A stretch of 64,000 nt of DNA from Bradyrhizobium sp. CCBAU 53340 (GTDB lineage Bacteria; Pseudomonadota; Alphaproteobacteria; Rhizobiales; Xanthobacteraceae), in assembly GCF_015291645.1 (NCBI RefSeq), contig NZ_CP030055.1, forward strand, positions 2,046,001 through 2,110,000, given 5' to 3'. Below are positions 37,708-46,766 of this stretch, piece after piece. How positions within the stretch are numbered: position 1 is the stretch's first letter; each line of letters starts with the position of its first letter. The translations under genes were made by a program, and so were the position numbers. The notes below the pieces were generated by a model, which saw only the letters and a list, made by a program, of their open reading frames with translations, was not told the origin of the DNA and did no database searches.

Positions 37708-37740
37708 TCAATTAATAAATCGGGATGATTTATTTATTGA
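37708..37740. promoter_or_regulatory. ROK operator: long AT-rich palindrome
   Basis: Two 14-base arms (37708-37721 and 37727-37740) around the spacer gggat, complementary except for one pair; the core is AATAAATC-gggat-GATTTATT. It lies in the divergent gap between the ROK gene and the sugar importer and stands out as AT-rich in GC-rich DNA. NagC/Mlc-type operators have this character. Confidence 0.75.
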
Positions 37741-37766
37741 CAAGGTCGTTTGGCGCTCTCTAGGAT
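37737..37766 (+). promoter_or_regulatory. Sigma-70-type promoter of the fructose importer
   Basis: TTGACA at 37737-37742, an 18-base spacer, and TAGGAT at 37761-37766. The -35 box overlaps the right arm of the palindrome, so repressor binding would block RNA polymerase. The downstream start codon is at 37825. Confidence 0.6.
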
Positions 37767-37824
37767 GCCCCAACACGCGGTCGAAACCGTGCAGGCAACA
37801 AGACGTCCAACGAGGAGGGAATAA

Positions 37825-38844
37825 ATGCGTCAATCACTCGGACTAATCGCAGCGTTCGCGCTGGCTCTGGGCAGCACCAGCAGTTTCGCGGCCGACAAGT
37901 CGATCGTGGGCCTCATCACCAAGACCAACACCAATCCGTTCTTCGTGAAGATGAAGGCCGGCGCCGACGAGGCTGCGAAGGCGAACGATGTCGAGCTGCG
38001 CTCGTTTGCCGGAAAGGTCGACGGCGACAACGAGAGCCAGGTTGCGGCCATCGAGGACCTCATCGCCGCCGGTGCCAAGGGCATCCTGATCACACCAAAC
38101 GACTCCCGCGCGATCGTCCCGGCTGTCGAGAAGGCGCGGGCGGCGGGCATTCTGGTCATCGCCCTCGACACCCCGCTCGATCCGCCGAACGCGGCGGATG
38201 CAACGTTTGCCACCGATAATTTTCTGGCAGGTGAAATGATCGGCCAATGGGCCGCCAAGACGCTGGGTGCGAAGGCGGCATCGGCGAAGATCGCGCTGCT
38301 CGACCTCAACGTGAACCAGATCTCGGTTGATGTCGCCCGCGATCAGGGCTTTCTGAAAGGTTTTGGCATCGATCTCGGCAACCCCGCCAAGATCGGTGAC
38401 GAGAAGGATGCGCGTATCGTCGGTCACGATGTGACGCTCGGCAGCGAGGAGGGCGGCCGCAAGGCGATGGAGAACCTGCTCCAGAAGAATCCCGACATCT
38501 CGCTCGTCTATACCATCAACGAGCCGGCGGCGGCGGGAGCCTACGAGGCCTTGCGCTCCGTCGGCCGCGACAAGGATGTGCTGATCGTTTCCGTCGATGG
38601 CGGTTGCCCCGGCGTGCGCAACGTGAAGGACAGCGTCATCGGCGCCACCTCCATGCAGTTCCCGCTGCTGATGGCGGCGAAGGGCGTCGAGGCGGTGAAG
38701 ACTTTTGCCTCCGGCGGCGGCAAGCCGAAGTCCTCGCCCGGTCTCGACTTCGTCAATACCGGCGTCGAACTCGTCACTGACAAGCCTGTTGGCGAAATGC
38801 CGTCGATCGACAGCGCTGCCGCCTTGAAGAAGTGCTGGGGCTGA
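37825..38844 (+). CDS. frcB: Sugar ABC transporter substrate-binding protein (FrcB-like)
   Basis: 339 residues with a signal peptide ([19 protein letters not shown]). It is a Peripla_BP_4 ribose/fructose-type binding protein: [66 protein letters not shown]. It resembles the fructose-binding FrcB of rhizobia. The ribosome site GAGGAGGG precedes the ATG. It is the first gene of a three-gene import operon divergent from the ROK, kinase, zwf, edd genes. Fructose specificity is inferred from similarity and context. Confidence 0.88.
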   Translation: MRQSLGLIAAFALALGSTSSFAADKSIVGLITKTNTNPFFVKMKAGADEAAKANDVELRSFAGKVDGDNESQVAAIEDLIAAGAKGILITPNDSRAIVPAVEKARAAGILVIALDTPLDPPNAADATFATDNFLAGEMIGQWAAKTLGAKAASAKIALLDLNVNQISVDVARDQGFLKGFGIDLGNPAKIGDEKDARIVGHDVTLGSEEGGRKAMENLLQKNPDISLVYTINEPAAAGAYEALRSVGRDKDVLIVSVDGGCPGVRNVKDSVIGATSMQFPLLMAAKGVEAVKTFASGGGKPKSSPGLDFVNTGVELVTDKPVGEMPSIDSAAALKKCWG

Positions 38845-38961
38845 TCGCAGCTCCGACTTGTACCCAACGGCAAGAACTGGCGCCCGCGAGCCGGGCGCCA
38901 AGAGCCGGAAACCCTTCCGCGATTGGACGGGCAGATCTCCGCATCAACGAGGAAAATGGCC

Positions 38962-40044
38962 ATGACCGATATCGGCAGTAGCCGCCCGGCCGCCCAGGCC
39001 TTCGAGCTCGTGCTCGACAAGGGCGAGAGTCGCGTCGCCGAATTCGAGGTTCGCGCGAGATCGCCGCTGCAGAAGCTTCAGCACTTTCTGCACGCCAATC
39101 CGACGGCGGTGCCGGCAATCGTGCTCCTGCTCAGCGTTGCGGCGTTCGGCTTCACCGTCGGCCCGCGTTTTCTGTCGATGTTCAACCTGTCGCTGATCAT
39201 CCAGCAGGTCACGATCATCGGCGTGATCGGAGCGGCACAGACGTTGATCGTGATCACCGCCGGCATCGATCTGTCGGTCGGAGCCATCATGGTGCTGTGC
39301 TCCGTCATCATGGGCAAGCTCGCGGTCACCATAGGACTGCCAGCTCCAATCGCGCTCGTTGTCGGCGTTGCCGCGGGTGCCGGCTGCGGCGTGCTCAACG
39401 GTACGCTGGTGACCCGGCTCAAGCTGCCGCCGTTCATCGTCACGCTCGGGACGTGGTCGATCTTTTTTGCTCTCAACCTTTGGTATTCGGCGTCCGAGAC
39501 CATCCGCTCGCAGGAGGTCGCGAAAATCGCCCCGTTGCTGCAGGCATTGGGAACGCCGGTGAACGTCCTTGGCGCGCGTTTCACCTACGGCTCGTTCTTC
39601 ATGCTCGGCCTCGTGGCGTCGATCTGGTTCGCGCTGAATCGCACGGCCTTCGGGCGCCATCTCTATGCGGTGGGCGACGATCCCGACGCGGCGCGGCTTT
39701 CCGGCATCCGAACGGACCGCATTCTCTTTAGTGTCTATGTGATCGCCGGCGTGATTTGCGCGCTTGGTGCGTGGACCCTGATCGGGCGCATTGGTTCGAT
39801 CAGCCCGCAGGCCGGCCAGACGGCTAATCTGGATAGCATCACCGCGGTGGTCGTCGGCGGCGCCAGCCTATTCGGCGGGCGTGGTTCGATTATCGGTACG
39901 CTGATCGGCGCTCTTATTGTCGGCGTCTTTCGCAACGGCCTCGCGTTGTCCGATGTCGATGTGCTCTGGCAGGAGTTCGCCGTCGGCTGGCTGATCATCA
40001 TCGCTGTGGCGCTCGATCAATGGATTCGCAAGGTGTCGGCATGA
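38962..40044 (+). CDS. frcC: Sugar ABC transporter permease (FrcC-like)
   Basis: 360 residues from the ATG at 38962 (GAGGA nine bases upstream; an ATG two codons earlier is too close to it). It is a BPD_transp_2 permease with about nine or ten helices: LIVITAGIDLSVGAIMVLCS, PFIVTLGTWSIFFALNLW, HLYAVGDDPDAARLSGI and SITAVVVGGASLFGGRGSI. It forms the membrane channel of the fructose-type importer. Its stop overlaps the ATPase start (ATGA). Confidence 0.9.
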   Translation: MTDIGSSRPAAQAFELVLDKGESRVAEFEVRARSPLQKLQHFLHANPTAVPAIVLLLSVAAFGFTVGPRFLSMFNLSLIIQQVTIIGVIGAAQTLIVITAGIDLSVGAIMVLCSVIMGKLAVTIGLPAPIALVVGVAAGAGCGVLNGTLVTRLKLPPFIVTLGTWSIFFALNLWYSASETIRSQEVAKIAPLLQALGTPVNVLGARFTYGSFFMLGLVASIWFALNRTAFGRHLYAVGDDPDAARLSGIRTDRILFSVYVIAGVICALGAWTLIGRIGSISPQAGQTANLDSITAVVVGGASLFGGRGSIIGTLIGALIVGVFRNGLALSDVDVLWQEFAVGWLIIIAVALDQWIRKVSA

Positions 40045-40838
40045 GCACAGGACCGAATGTTCCCGGGGCAACACCGCTGCTTCAGGCACGCGGCCTCAAC
40101 AAGCGCTATGGCCGCGTGACGGCGCTCGATCACGCCGACTTCGATCTCTATCAGGGCGAGATCTTGGCCGTGATCGGAGACAATGGCGCCGGAAAATCGT
40201 CGCTGATCCGCGCGCTCTCGGGCGCGCTCGTTCCGGATGCCGGCGAGATCAGGCTCGACGGCCGGCCAGTCGCGTTCCGCTCGCCACTCGACGCTCAGGC
40301 GGCCGGCATCGAGACGGTCTATCAAACGCTGGCACTGTCTCCGAGCCTGTCGATCGCCGACAACATGTTTCTCGGCCGCGAATTGCGCCGTCCCGGTGCG
40401 CTCGGCACGTTCTGCCGCATGCTCGATCGCAAGGCCATGCAACGCATTGCCCGCGAAAAGCTTACCGAGCTTGGCCTCATGACCGTGCAGAGCATCAATC
40501 AGCGCGTCGAGACGTTATCGGGCGGTCAGCGCCAGGGTGTGGCGGTAGCAAGGGCCGCAGCCTTCGGCTCGCGCGTCGTCATCATGGACGAGCCGACTGC
40601 GGCGCTCGGTGTCAAGGAATCGCGTCGCGTGCTGGACTTGATCCTCGACGTGCGACGACGAGGCGTCTCAGTGGTCCTGATCAGCCACAACATGCCGCAC
40701 GTGTTCGAGATAGCCGATCGCATCCATATTCATCGGCTCGGTCGGCGGCTCACGGTGATCGATCCCAAGGCCTACACGATGTCGGATGCGGTTGCCTTCA
40801 TGACCGGGGCTCGGGCGCCGATTGAAGTCGCAGCGTGA
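40041..40838 (+). CDS. frcA: Sugar ABC transporter ATPase (FrcA-like, single domain)
   Basis: 265 residues with one nucleotide-binding domain, as in FrcA, unlike the double-domain RbsA type. Walker A is GDNGAGKSSL, signature LSGGQRQGVAVARA, and Walker B VVIMDEPTAALGV. The ATG at 40041 overlaps the permease stop by four bases. A small GAAAG/CTTTC hairpin follows the stop. 40839-41046 has no gene and carries scar C. Confidence 0.9.
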   Translation: MSTGPNVPGATPLLQARGLNKRYGRVTALDHADFDLYQGEILAVIGDNGAGKSSLIRALSGALVPDAGEIRLDGRPVAFRSPLDAQAAGIETVYQTLALSPSLSIADNMFLGRELRRPGALGTFCRMLDRKAMQRIAREKLTELGLMTVQSINQRVETLSGGQRQGVAVARAAAFGSRVVIMDEPTAALGVKESRRVLDLILDVRRRGVSVVLISHNMPHVFEIADRIHIHRLGRRLTVIDPKAYTMSDAVAFMTGARAPIEVAA

Positions 40839-40992
40839 CAGGACTCGAAAGCTTCGTCTTTCTTGGGGACGTAAGCGCGTCGATGCTCTCTCAGTTTTCG
40901 GAAACCCTCGCCGGCGTGGGGGCAGGGTCGTGGAGAGCCTTTCTCTGATTGGCTCCAATCGGACATCATTTGCTGGAGCTAGATCAAACTTA

Positions 40993-41007
40993 CCCATGAT
41001 GGATTGG
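40993..41007 (+). repeat. dusA-type attachment scar C
   Basis: Third exact copy of cccatgatggattgg, same orientation as scars A and B. In frame it reads LPMMDWTDSRASD, closer to native DusA (MMDWTDRH) than the other two. It lies 40 bases from the 3' end of the broken integrase gene. Sequence after the 15-mer does not match scars A and B. Confidence 0.65.
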
Positions 41008-41046
41008 ACCGATTCACGAGCTTCGGATTGTCCAAGGAGCTGAGCC

Positions 41047-42340
41047 TCAGATTGATCTTTGCTCAGTTTGGACAACGAGTGGGACCACACCCTGCTTGCC
41101 AGCTGAAACTCGATCGCATGCCGGTATGCGCCTCTTCCGAGCCAACCCCGTAGGGCATGATCTTGGGCAATCGATGTGCTCAAACACCGCGCAGCTGATC
41201 GCCTGTTGCCGGCTGCGCAAATGATCTTCGAGAAGCTTGTGTCGCGTAATATAGCCTCCGTTTACTCCGGGAATGGCATGGTTCATCAGGAGCTTGGCGT
41301 CGATTTCCGGGACACCTGCTGCCGTTGCAATCGTACGGAAGGTTTGACGAAGGTCGTTGCCCCACTTCGGTAGCATTTCCCGGTCCTCTTTCGTTTCCGC
41401 TAGATGCCCTGACGTGCTGTCAGCCGGAAAGACCCACTCTTGTGCTTGCGCGGGATACATCTGCCTGCCGAACCGGGTTGTGCGGACGAGGCAAATGACC
41501 ATCTGTCGCGACAACGGAATATCGAAGGCCTTCTTCTTGCCTCCCTTTGGTTTAGGGATGTGCAGCGTGCGGCGCCGGAAATCTATGTGCTTCGGCTTGG
41601 CTTCCTGGAGCGCAGTAGGTCTAGAACCGCAAAGGAGAGTGAAGAGGTGGAACTCTCTGCGAACGGGGTTGTCTAGAGCGGCGAGCTGCGCGAACCAACC
41701 CCTCAGGTCAGCCGATCCCATCCCGGTATTGCGGCGCTCCTCCTCATTCCAGTATCGGCTGGATTATCTGGCGGCAACGACCTGTTCGTCTTTCGAGCAT
41801 GATTGTAGATGGCTCGCAGAGTCCGCATGCTGCCATTGGCCATGTACGGTCCATTTTCCCTTGTGACCTCGTCGTGCTTCTTGGCCACTCGAGCCGGATC
41901 GGTTGCGAGCTCATGGAGTGTCTCGTCGAGCCATTCCGCAAAAATTCGTTCGATGTGGTCGCGGTAGCCCTCGATCGTCTTCTCGCTGCGGTTCTTCCGG
42001 ACCAGATGCGCATCGAGATACCCTTCCCAGGCCTGCCTCAGAGTGATGCTCGCGACCCTCCCGCCAATTGCGATCGCAGGAACGGGATGCGGTTCTTCGG
42101 CTTGTTTATCGTCTTTTGGGTGCCGTCCGCGGCTAATCTGGGCCAAGTACTCATTGGCAGTGGCGCGCGCAGCGCGGGTCGACATCTCATTAGCATCGCC
42201 AATGGAAACCCCAATGGATGAAGCCCGCTTGCCACCGCGCCTCAGGTCACCCTGGACAGTAAAGGTAGGTACCAGCCTTCTTTCGGAGCGGGTAATTGAG
42301 CGATTGCCTTGTCGGTGAGAGAAATTTGAATATCGGTCAT
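41047..42340 (-). pseudogene. int: Tyrosine integrase, frameshifted at two places
   Basis: The start at 42340 reads MTDIQISLTDKAIAQLPAPK and then GWYL, after which the frame must change to continue with PTFTVQGDLRRGGKRA (arm-binding domain, around 42268). A second shift near 41750 separates SLPPDNPAD from WNEEERRNTGMGSADL. The catalytic half keeps SRPTALQEA (first Arg), LRQTFRTIATAAGV (second Arg) and LLMNHAIPGVNGGYI (His and Tyr). About 20 residues seem missing at the first break. It is a phage/island-type integrase lying between dusA scar C and the tRNA-Lys remnant at 42521; either could be its target. Confidence 0.82.
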
Positions 42341-42520
42341 TACAAGAGTCCACGGCCGCCAAAACGGTTTTCAAACGGTGATGGCGGATTGAGCAGTTGG
42401 AAGGTTTGAGTTCGATGGAGCGCGAAACTATGCGAGAAACACCTACAAACAAAGGGCTTCTCCAATACTCATCTTAGCGCGGCGTGCATCTAGAAACTGT
42501 GGCGAAGGGATAGTACTGAA

Positions 42521-42607
42521 CTCTTAATCAGTGGGTCCGAGGTTCGAGCCATGGTGCGCCCACCAAATAAAATCTATTGCTTGCAGCGATTGAGTATCAG
42601 AACGAGC
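42521..42607 (+). repeat. tRNA-Lys(CTT) 3'-end remnant, left copy of an 87-base direct repeat
   Basis: ctcttaatca is the anticodon loop (CTT) and its 3' stem, followed by variable loop, a damaged T arm (cgagg/catgg no longer pair well), acceptor 3' strand tgcgccc and ACCA. The acceptor and D arm are absent. About 40 bases beyond the tRNA end (attgcttgcagcgattgag) also match the copy at 52588. Typical of an integration scar in a tRNA gene. Confidence 0.75.
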
Positions 42608-42651
42608 TTTTCAGTTGGACGATTTCAACGTCCAACTGCACCGGAAGTTTT

Positions 42652-42930
42652 CTCGATCTTGGCAAGCACGTCGAGCCATCGCGGATCAGCTTTTCGCGCC
42701 GGCAGTTCGGCATTGTTCGGCAGCATGAGTGCGGTTTCCACCAAGCGGACGATGTTGCCAGGATGGCTCATCTCATGGCGGGGAATTTCGTCGTCATTCA
42801 ACGTCATGTCGGTGGCCACATAGCTCGCACAGGTCGAAATCGCTCTCGCCCCTCGTCGAACAGGCGAACATTTCGGATTGATTCCGGCTGCGTTGACGAT
42901 GGCGTCTACGTCTTCCACCGTGGTACCCAT
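42652..42930 (-). pseudogene. Possible C-terminal fragment of a short-chain dehydrogenase
   Basis: The minus frame contains VEDVDAIVNAAGIN, YVATDMTLNDDEIPRHEM and GNIVRLVETALMLPNNAEL, resembling the last third of an SDR enzyme. No Rossmann start or catalytic residues precede it. It sits between the left tRNA-Lys remnant and a decayed membrane-protein fragment and is probably residue from an earlier insertion. Confidence 0.4.
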
Positions 42931-42999
42931 CCGATAGTGGTGCTCGACCGCGACTGCAATTTCTTGCGGAACTGGGGGCGAAGGTCGATCCTCGCGCGC

Positions 43000-43264
43000 A
43001 CGGTCTGCATATGGATGCCGACGATAATCCCTACGCAGATGACGGCGACCATAGTGGGTCTGCCGCGCCATCCTGATGTAGTCGTATTCGCCCTTGATCG
43101 ACCAGTTGCCGCCGAGCCGTATTCGGCGCCGACGCCGGCAACGAGGCCGGTGTGCACCACGTGGCTGTCGACGCCTTCGAACAGGGGGCTGCCGCCGATG
43201 GTCCACGTGTCGTCGCCGAGTGGTTCTCGCTGGCGATTGCGACGCCGCCCTTGCCGTACTCCAT
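43000..43264 (-). pseudogene. Decayed outer-membrane beta-barrel fragment
   Basis: Short blocks in three different frames line up as one protein: YGKGGVAIASENH, then VVHTGLVAGVGAEYG, then GGNWSIKGEYDYIRM. Order and wording are those of the last strands of Omp25/Omp31-like porins. At least two frameshifts make it nonfunctional. The remainder of 42341-43326 has no intact gene. Confidence 0.5.
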
Positions 43265-43326
43265 GAGTCGGTCCCCGACGGCGAAGCCGGCTCGCGCGCT
43301 CGCGACCGCGAGTCAGTCGACGGGTC

Positions 43327-45867
43327 CTATAACCAGAGGATCTGCTTGCGATAATTGACGTCAGTCAAGAGCGGCGCAGCCGGTCCTTGGTGAAACACCG
43401 CGCCGCGCTCCAGCGCGAAGACGCGGTCGGCGAGTGCAAGCACGAGATCGAGATTATGCTCGACGATCACGATCGACATGTGTCGCCGGAGCTGGTCGAA
43501 AACGCGAAACAGCTCCAGCGTCACCGCTGGCGCGAGGCCTTCGAATGGTTCGTCGAGCAGCAAGAGGCGCACATTGCCGGACATCGCACGAGCCACCGCC
43601 ACCATCTGCTGCTCACCGCCGGAGAGATAGTCGGCCGCGATGTGCATGCGCTCCTTCAGCCGCGGGAAGTGGTGGAGGATCTGCTCCTCGTCCCAGACCA
43701 CGCCGTCGCTGCCGTCGGTCTGGCGGGCGAGGCGGCCGAGTGCGAGATTTTCCCGCACGGTCATGCCGGCGAACAGGCCGCGGCCCTGCGGCACATAGCC
43801 GATGCCGTGACGGGCGATGTCGGGCGCGGCAAGGCGTGAGATATCGCGGTCGCGATAGGCGATACTGCCGGTGGCCGGCGGCACAAGGCCCGCGATGGTC
43901 TTGAGCAGCGTCGACTTGCCGGCGCCGTTGCGCCCCAGAAGCGCGACGATCTCACCCTCGCGCACGTCGAGCGCGGCGTCGTTGAGGATGTGGCTCTTGC
44001 CGTAAAACGTGTTGACGCGGTCGAGCCGCAACACGGTCTCGCGCTCGCCGGCCCTCTCATCGCTGCGCCGGTGCTCGACGGCGGGAATGCCCTTGCCGGT
44101 ATAAATCTCCTGCACCCGCAGATCAGACCGCACCGCCCCGGGGCAGTCGGACATCAGCACCTCGCCCTGGTTCATGACGGTCACGACCTGCGAGAAGCCC
44201 AGCACGCGGTCGATGTCGTGCTCGACGATCAGCACGGGGATGTTGACCGCGATGTTCTTGACGAGATTGGAGACGCGCTCGCGCTCGGCGGCGGCGAGCC
44301 CCGCTAGCGGCTCGTCGAGAAGCAGCACCTGCGGCTTGGAGCCCAGGGCGATGCCGAGATCGACCAGCCGCTGCCCGCCATAGGAGAGTTCGCCGCCCTC
44401 GATCTCCTCGATGCCTTGGAGGCCCAGGAACTTCACAAGCGCGGCGGTCTCGGCGTGGATGTCTTCGTAGGCGTCGATGTCATTCCAGACGTTGAAGCGC
44501 ATGGTGCGCTGCGCCTGCAGCGACAGGCGCAGGTTCTCGTAGATCGAGAGTCCGCGGAACAGATTGGTGATCTGGAACGAGCGTGCCAGCCCTTGATGGC
44601 AGATCAGGTTCGCCGGCACCCCGGCGACGTCGCGGCCCCGCAGGCGGATGGTCCCGTTGTCCGGCGCGTAGAGGCCCGAGACGAGATTGAACAACGTGGT
44701 CTTGCCGGCGCCGTTCGGTCCGATCAGCGCATGGATCTCGCCGGCGGCGACTTTGAGGCTCGCATTCTCGACCGCGCGGATGCCGCCGAACTTCCGGCAG
44801 ACGCCGCTGACCTCCAGCACAGTACCCTTCAATGCCTCCGGCCGCAGGAAATCGGGTAGCGGCAGACCATCATAAATCTTGCGCCGGCTCATCGCCGCCG
44901 TCTCTTCCGCGGGCGGATGGAAGCGGCGCATTACCAGCGCGCCGACCCCGACGAGGCCGCCGGGCGAATACATCACGAAGGCGACGAAGGTGAGGCCGAA
45001 CCAGAACAGCCAGTCCGACGTCCAGATCGAGAACAGCTCCCGGAATAGAATGAAGAACAGCGCGCCAAGCGCAGGACCGAGCAGGCTGCGCATGCCGCCG
45101 ATCACGACCATCGCCAGCAGTTCGCCGGCGAACGGCACCGAGACGGCGTCGGCGGAGACGAGATAGTTCAGGAACGCGATCAGCGCCCCGGCGAGACCCG
45201 TGACGACCGCGGAGATCACGAACACCGCGAGCTTGTAGCGCTCGACTGGATAGCCCTGAAAGCTCGCGCGCAGCTGGTTCTCGCGGATCGCCACCAGCAC
45301 ATGTCCGAACGGCGAGCGCACCAGCCGCATCAGCACAAAGAGTGTCATGAGCCCGATGACCGCGACCATGATGTAATAGTTGAGCGCACTGTCGAAGCTG
45401 ATCGACCCAACGCCGCCGCGGGTCAGTCCGCCAAGCCCGTCCTCACCGCCGGTGAGGCTCGTCCAGCGGAACGCGGTGGTATAGACCAGCGCCGCCAGCG
45501 CCAGCGTCAGCAGCGAGAAGTAAACGCCACGCCGGCGGAGGATCAGGAGGCCTGTCACGGTCGAGCCGATGGCGACCACGGCCATCGATCCCAGCAGCGG
45601 CAGCCAGATCTCGCCGGGGAAGAAGTGCAGCTGGATCAGGCCGGCTGCATAGGCGCCGACGCCAAACCACGTGCTGTGGCCGAACGAGACAAGGCCGGTA
45701 TAACCGATGCAAAGGTTGAGCCCCATGGCCGCGATGGCAAGGCCGAGCATCCAGGTGCCAGTGTTAAGCGACAGGCCCAGCGCGCGCAGCAGTAACGGTA
45801 GCAAGATGATCGCAACGATTGCGATCAGCAGCGGCCTCAGCCGCTCGATGGTCGAGACATTCTTCAT
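43327..45867 (-). CDS. Branched-chain-type ABC transporter, LivM-LivG-LivF triple fusion
   Basis: One uninterrupted 846-residue frame from the ATG at 45867. Residues about 1-310 are a LivM permease (CIGYTGLVSFGHSTWFGVGA). Residues about 355-600 are a LivG ATPase, with Walker A GPNGAGKTT near residue 383, LSYGGQRLVDLGIAL and LLLDEPLAGL. Residues about 620-846 are a LivF ATPase, with GRNGAGKST near 643, LSGGEQQMVAVARAM and LLLDEPFEGL. It thus supplies one permease and both ATPases of an amino acid or aromatic acid importer. Its start overlaps the livH stop (ATGA). An internal Met in SRRKIYDGL could permit a separate ATPase product. Confidence 0.9.
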   Translation of the reverse strand: MKNVSTIERLRPLLIAIVAIILLPLLLRALGLSLNTGTWMLGLAIAAMGLNLCIGYTGLVSFGHSTWFGVGAYAAGLIQLHFFPGEIWLPLLGSMAVVAIGSTVTGLLILRRRGVYFSLLTLALAALVYTTAFRWTSLTGGEDGLGGLTRGGVGSISFDSALNYYIMVAVIGLMTLFVLMRLVRSPFGHVLVAIRENQLRASFQGYPVERYKLAVFVISAVVTGLAGALIAFLNYLVSADAVSVPFAGELLAMVVIGGMRSLLGPALGALFFILFRELFSIWTSDWLFWFGLTFVAFVMYSPGGLVGVGALVMRRFHPPAEETAAMSRRKIYDGLPLPDFLRPEALKGTVLEVSGVCRKFGGIRAVENASLKVAAGEIHALIGPNGAGKTTLFNLVSGLYAPDNGTIRLRGRDVAGVPANLICHQGLARSFQITNLFRGLSIYENLRLSLQAQRTMRFNVWNDIDAYEDIHAETAALVKFLGLQGIEEIEGGELSYGGQRLVDLGIALGSKPQVLLLDEPLAGLAAAERERVSNLVKNIAVNIPVLIVEHDIDRVLGFSQVVTVMNQGEVLMSDCPGAVRSDLRVQEIYTGKGIPAVEHRRSDERAGERETVLRLDRVNTFYGKSHILNDAALDVREGEIVALLGRNGAGKSTLLKTIAGLVPPATGSIAYRDRDISRLAAPDIARHGIGYVPQGRGLFAGMTVRENLALGRLARQTDGSDGVVWDEEQILHHFPRLKERMHIAADYLSGGEQQMVAVARAMSGNVRLLLLDEPFEGLAPAVTLELFRVFDQLRRHMSIVIVEHNLDLVLALADRVFALERGAVFHQGPAAPLLTDVNYRKQILWL

Positions 45868-46739
45868 TCGAACTTCTCGATGCGTTCGCCGAGCAGGCCG
45901 CGCGGACGTATCAGCAGTACCAGGAACATCAGGATGTAGATCGAGGCCTCGCCGGCGGCGGGCTCGAAATGAATCGCGATACCGCGCACGACCCCGACGA
46001 GAAGGGCAGCGATGACGACGCCCCAGAAACTGCCGAGCCCGCCGATCACCACCACGACAAATGCGATGGTCATGATCTCGGCGCCCATCGCGGGGTGGAC
46101 CGTCGTGATCGGCGCGAAGAAGGCACCACCGAGGGCGGCGAGGCCGACGCCGAGCATGACGATCGCGGTCATGTAAGGCTGCAGGCGAATGCCGAGCGCC
46201 GCGACCATGTCGGGCCGCTGGATGCCGGCGCGCACCACGCGTCCGAACGAGGTCTTTTGCAGGAGCCACCAGATGCCGAGCAGGATCGCCGCGACAACGC
46301 CAAGGATCAGCAGGCGATAGCGCGAGAACAGGAAGTCGCCGACGATGACCGAGCCGCGAAAGCTTTGCGGGATCTCGGTCGTAATGGGCGCTGCGCCCCA
46401 GATCATGCGGATAGCCTGCTCTGCGACCATCGCAAGCCCAAAGGTCACGAGCAGGCTGAGAATCGGATCGGCGGTGTAGAAACGGCGCAGGATGAAGCGC
46501 TCGAACGGGATGCCGAGCAGCGCCACAGCAAGCGGCGAGACCACGACGGAAGCACCGAAGCCGAGGCGGCTGGCCAGCTCGACGCAGAGATAGGCGCCGA
46601 GCGCATAGAACGCGCCATGCGCGAGGTTGACGATGCCGCCGACGGAGAAGATCAGCGACAGCCCGAGCGCGATGAGCAAATAGTAGCCTCCGAGCACGAG
46701 GCCATTCACCACCTGTTCAAGCAAGAACTCGAACTGCAT
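45864..46739 (-). CDS. livH: Branched-chain amino acid-type ABC permease LivH
   Basis: 291 residues, about eight helices. LivH features: LVNGLVLGGYYLLIALGLSL, IVNLAHGAFYALGAYL and VFVVVVIGGLGSFWG-like IAFVVVVIGGLGSFWGVVIA. It forms the translocation channel with the LivM part of the fusion encoded immediately downstream. It starts 27 bases after the binding-protein stop. The paired solute is probably not leucine but whatever the linked ThDP enzyme uses. Confidence 0.92.
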   Translation of the reverse strand: MQFEFLLEQVVNGLVLGGYYLLIALGLSLIFSVGGIVNLAHGAFYALGAYLCVELASRLGFGASVVVSPLAVALLGIPFERFILRRFYTADPILSLLVTFGLAMVAEQAIRMIWGAAPITTEIPQSFRGSVIVGDFLFSRYRLLILGVVAAILLGIWWLLQKTSFGRVVRAGIQRPDMVAALGIRLQPYMTAIVMLGVGLAALGGAFFAPITTVHPAMGAEIMTIAFVVVVIGGLGSFWGVVIAALLVGVVRGIAIHFEPAAGEASIYILMFLVLLIRPRGLLGERIEKFE

Positions 46740-46766
46740 GTTGCGTCCTTGCCGCGTGGGCGCGCG

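Noticed and set aside
41047..42452. Two separate integrase genes
   Set aside because: The two frames are complementary halves of one integrase and join at a frameshift near 41750; a third frame supplies the true N-terminus.
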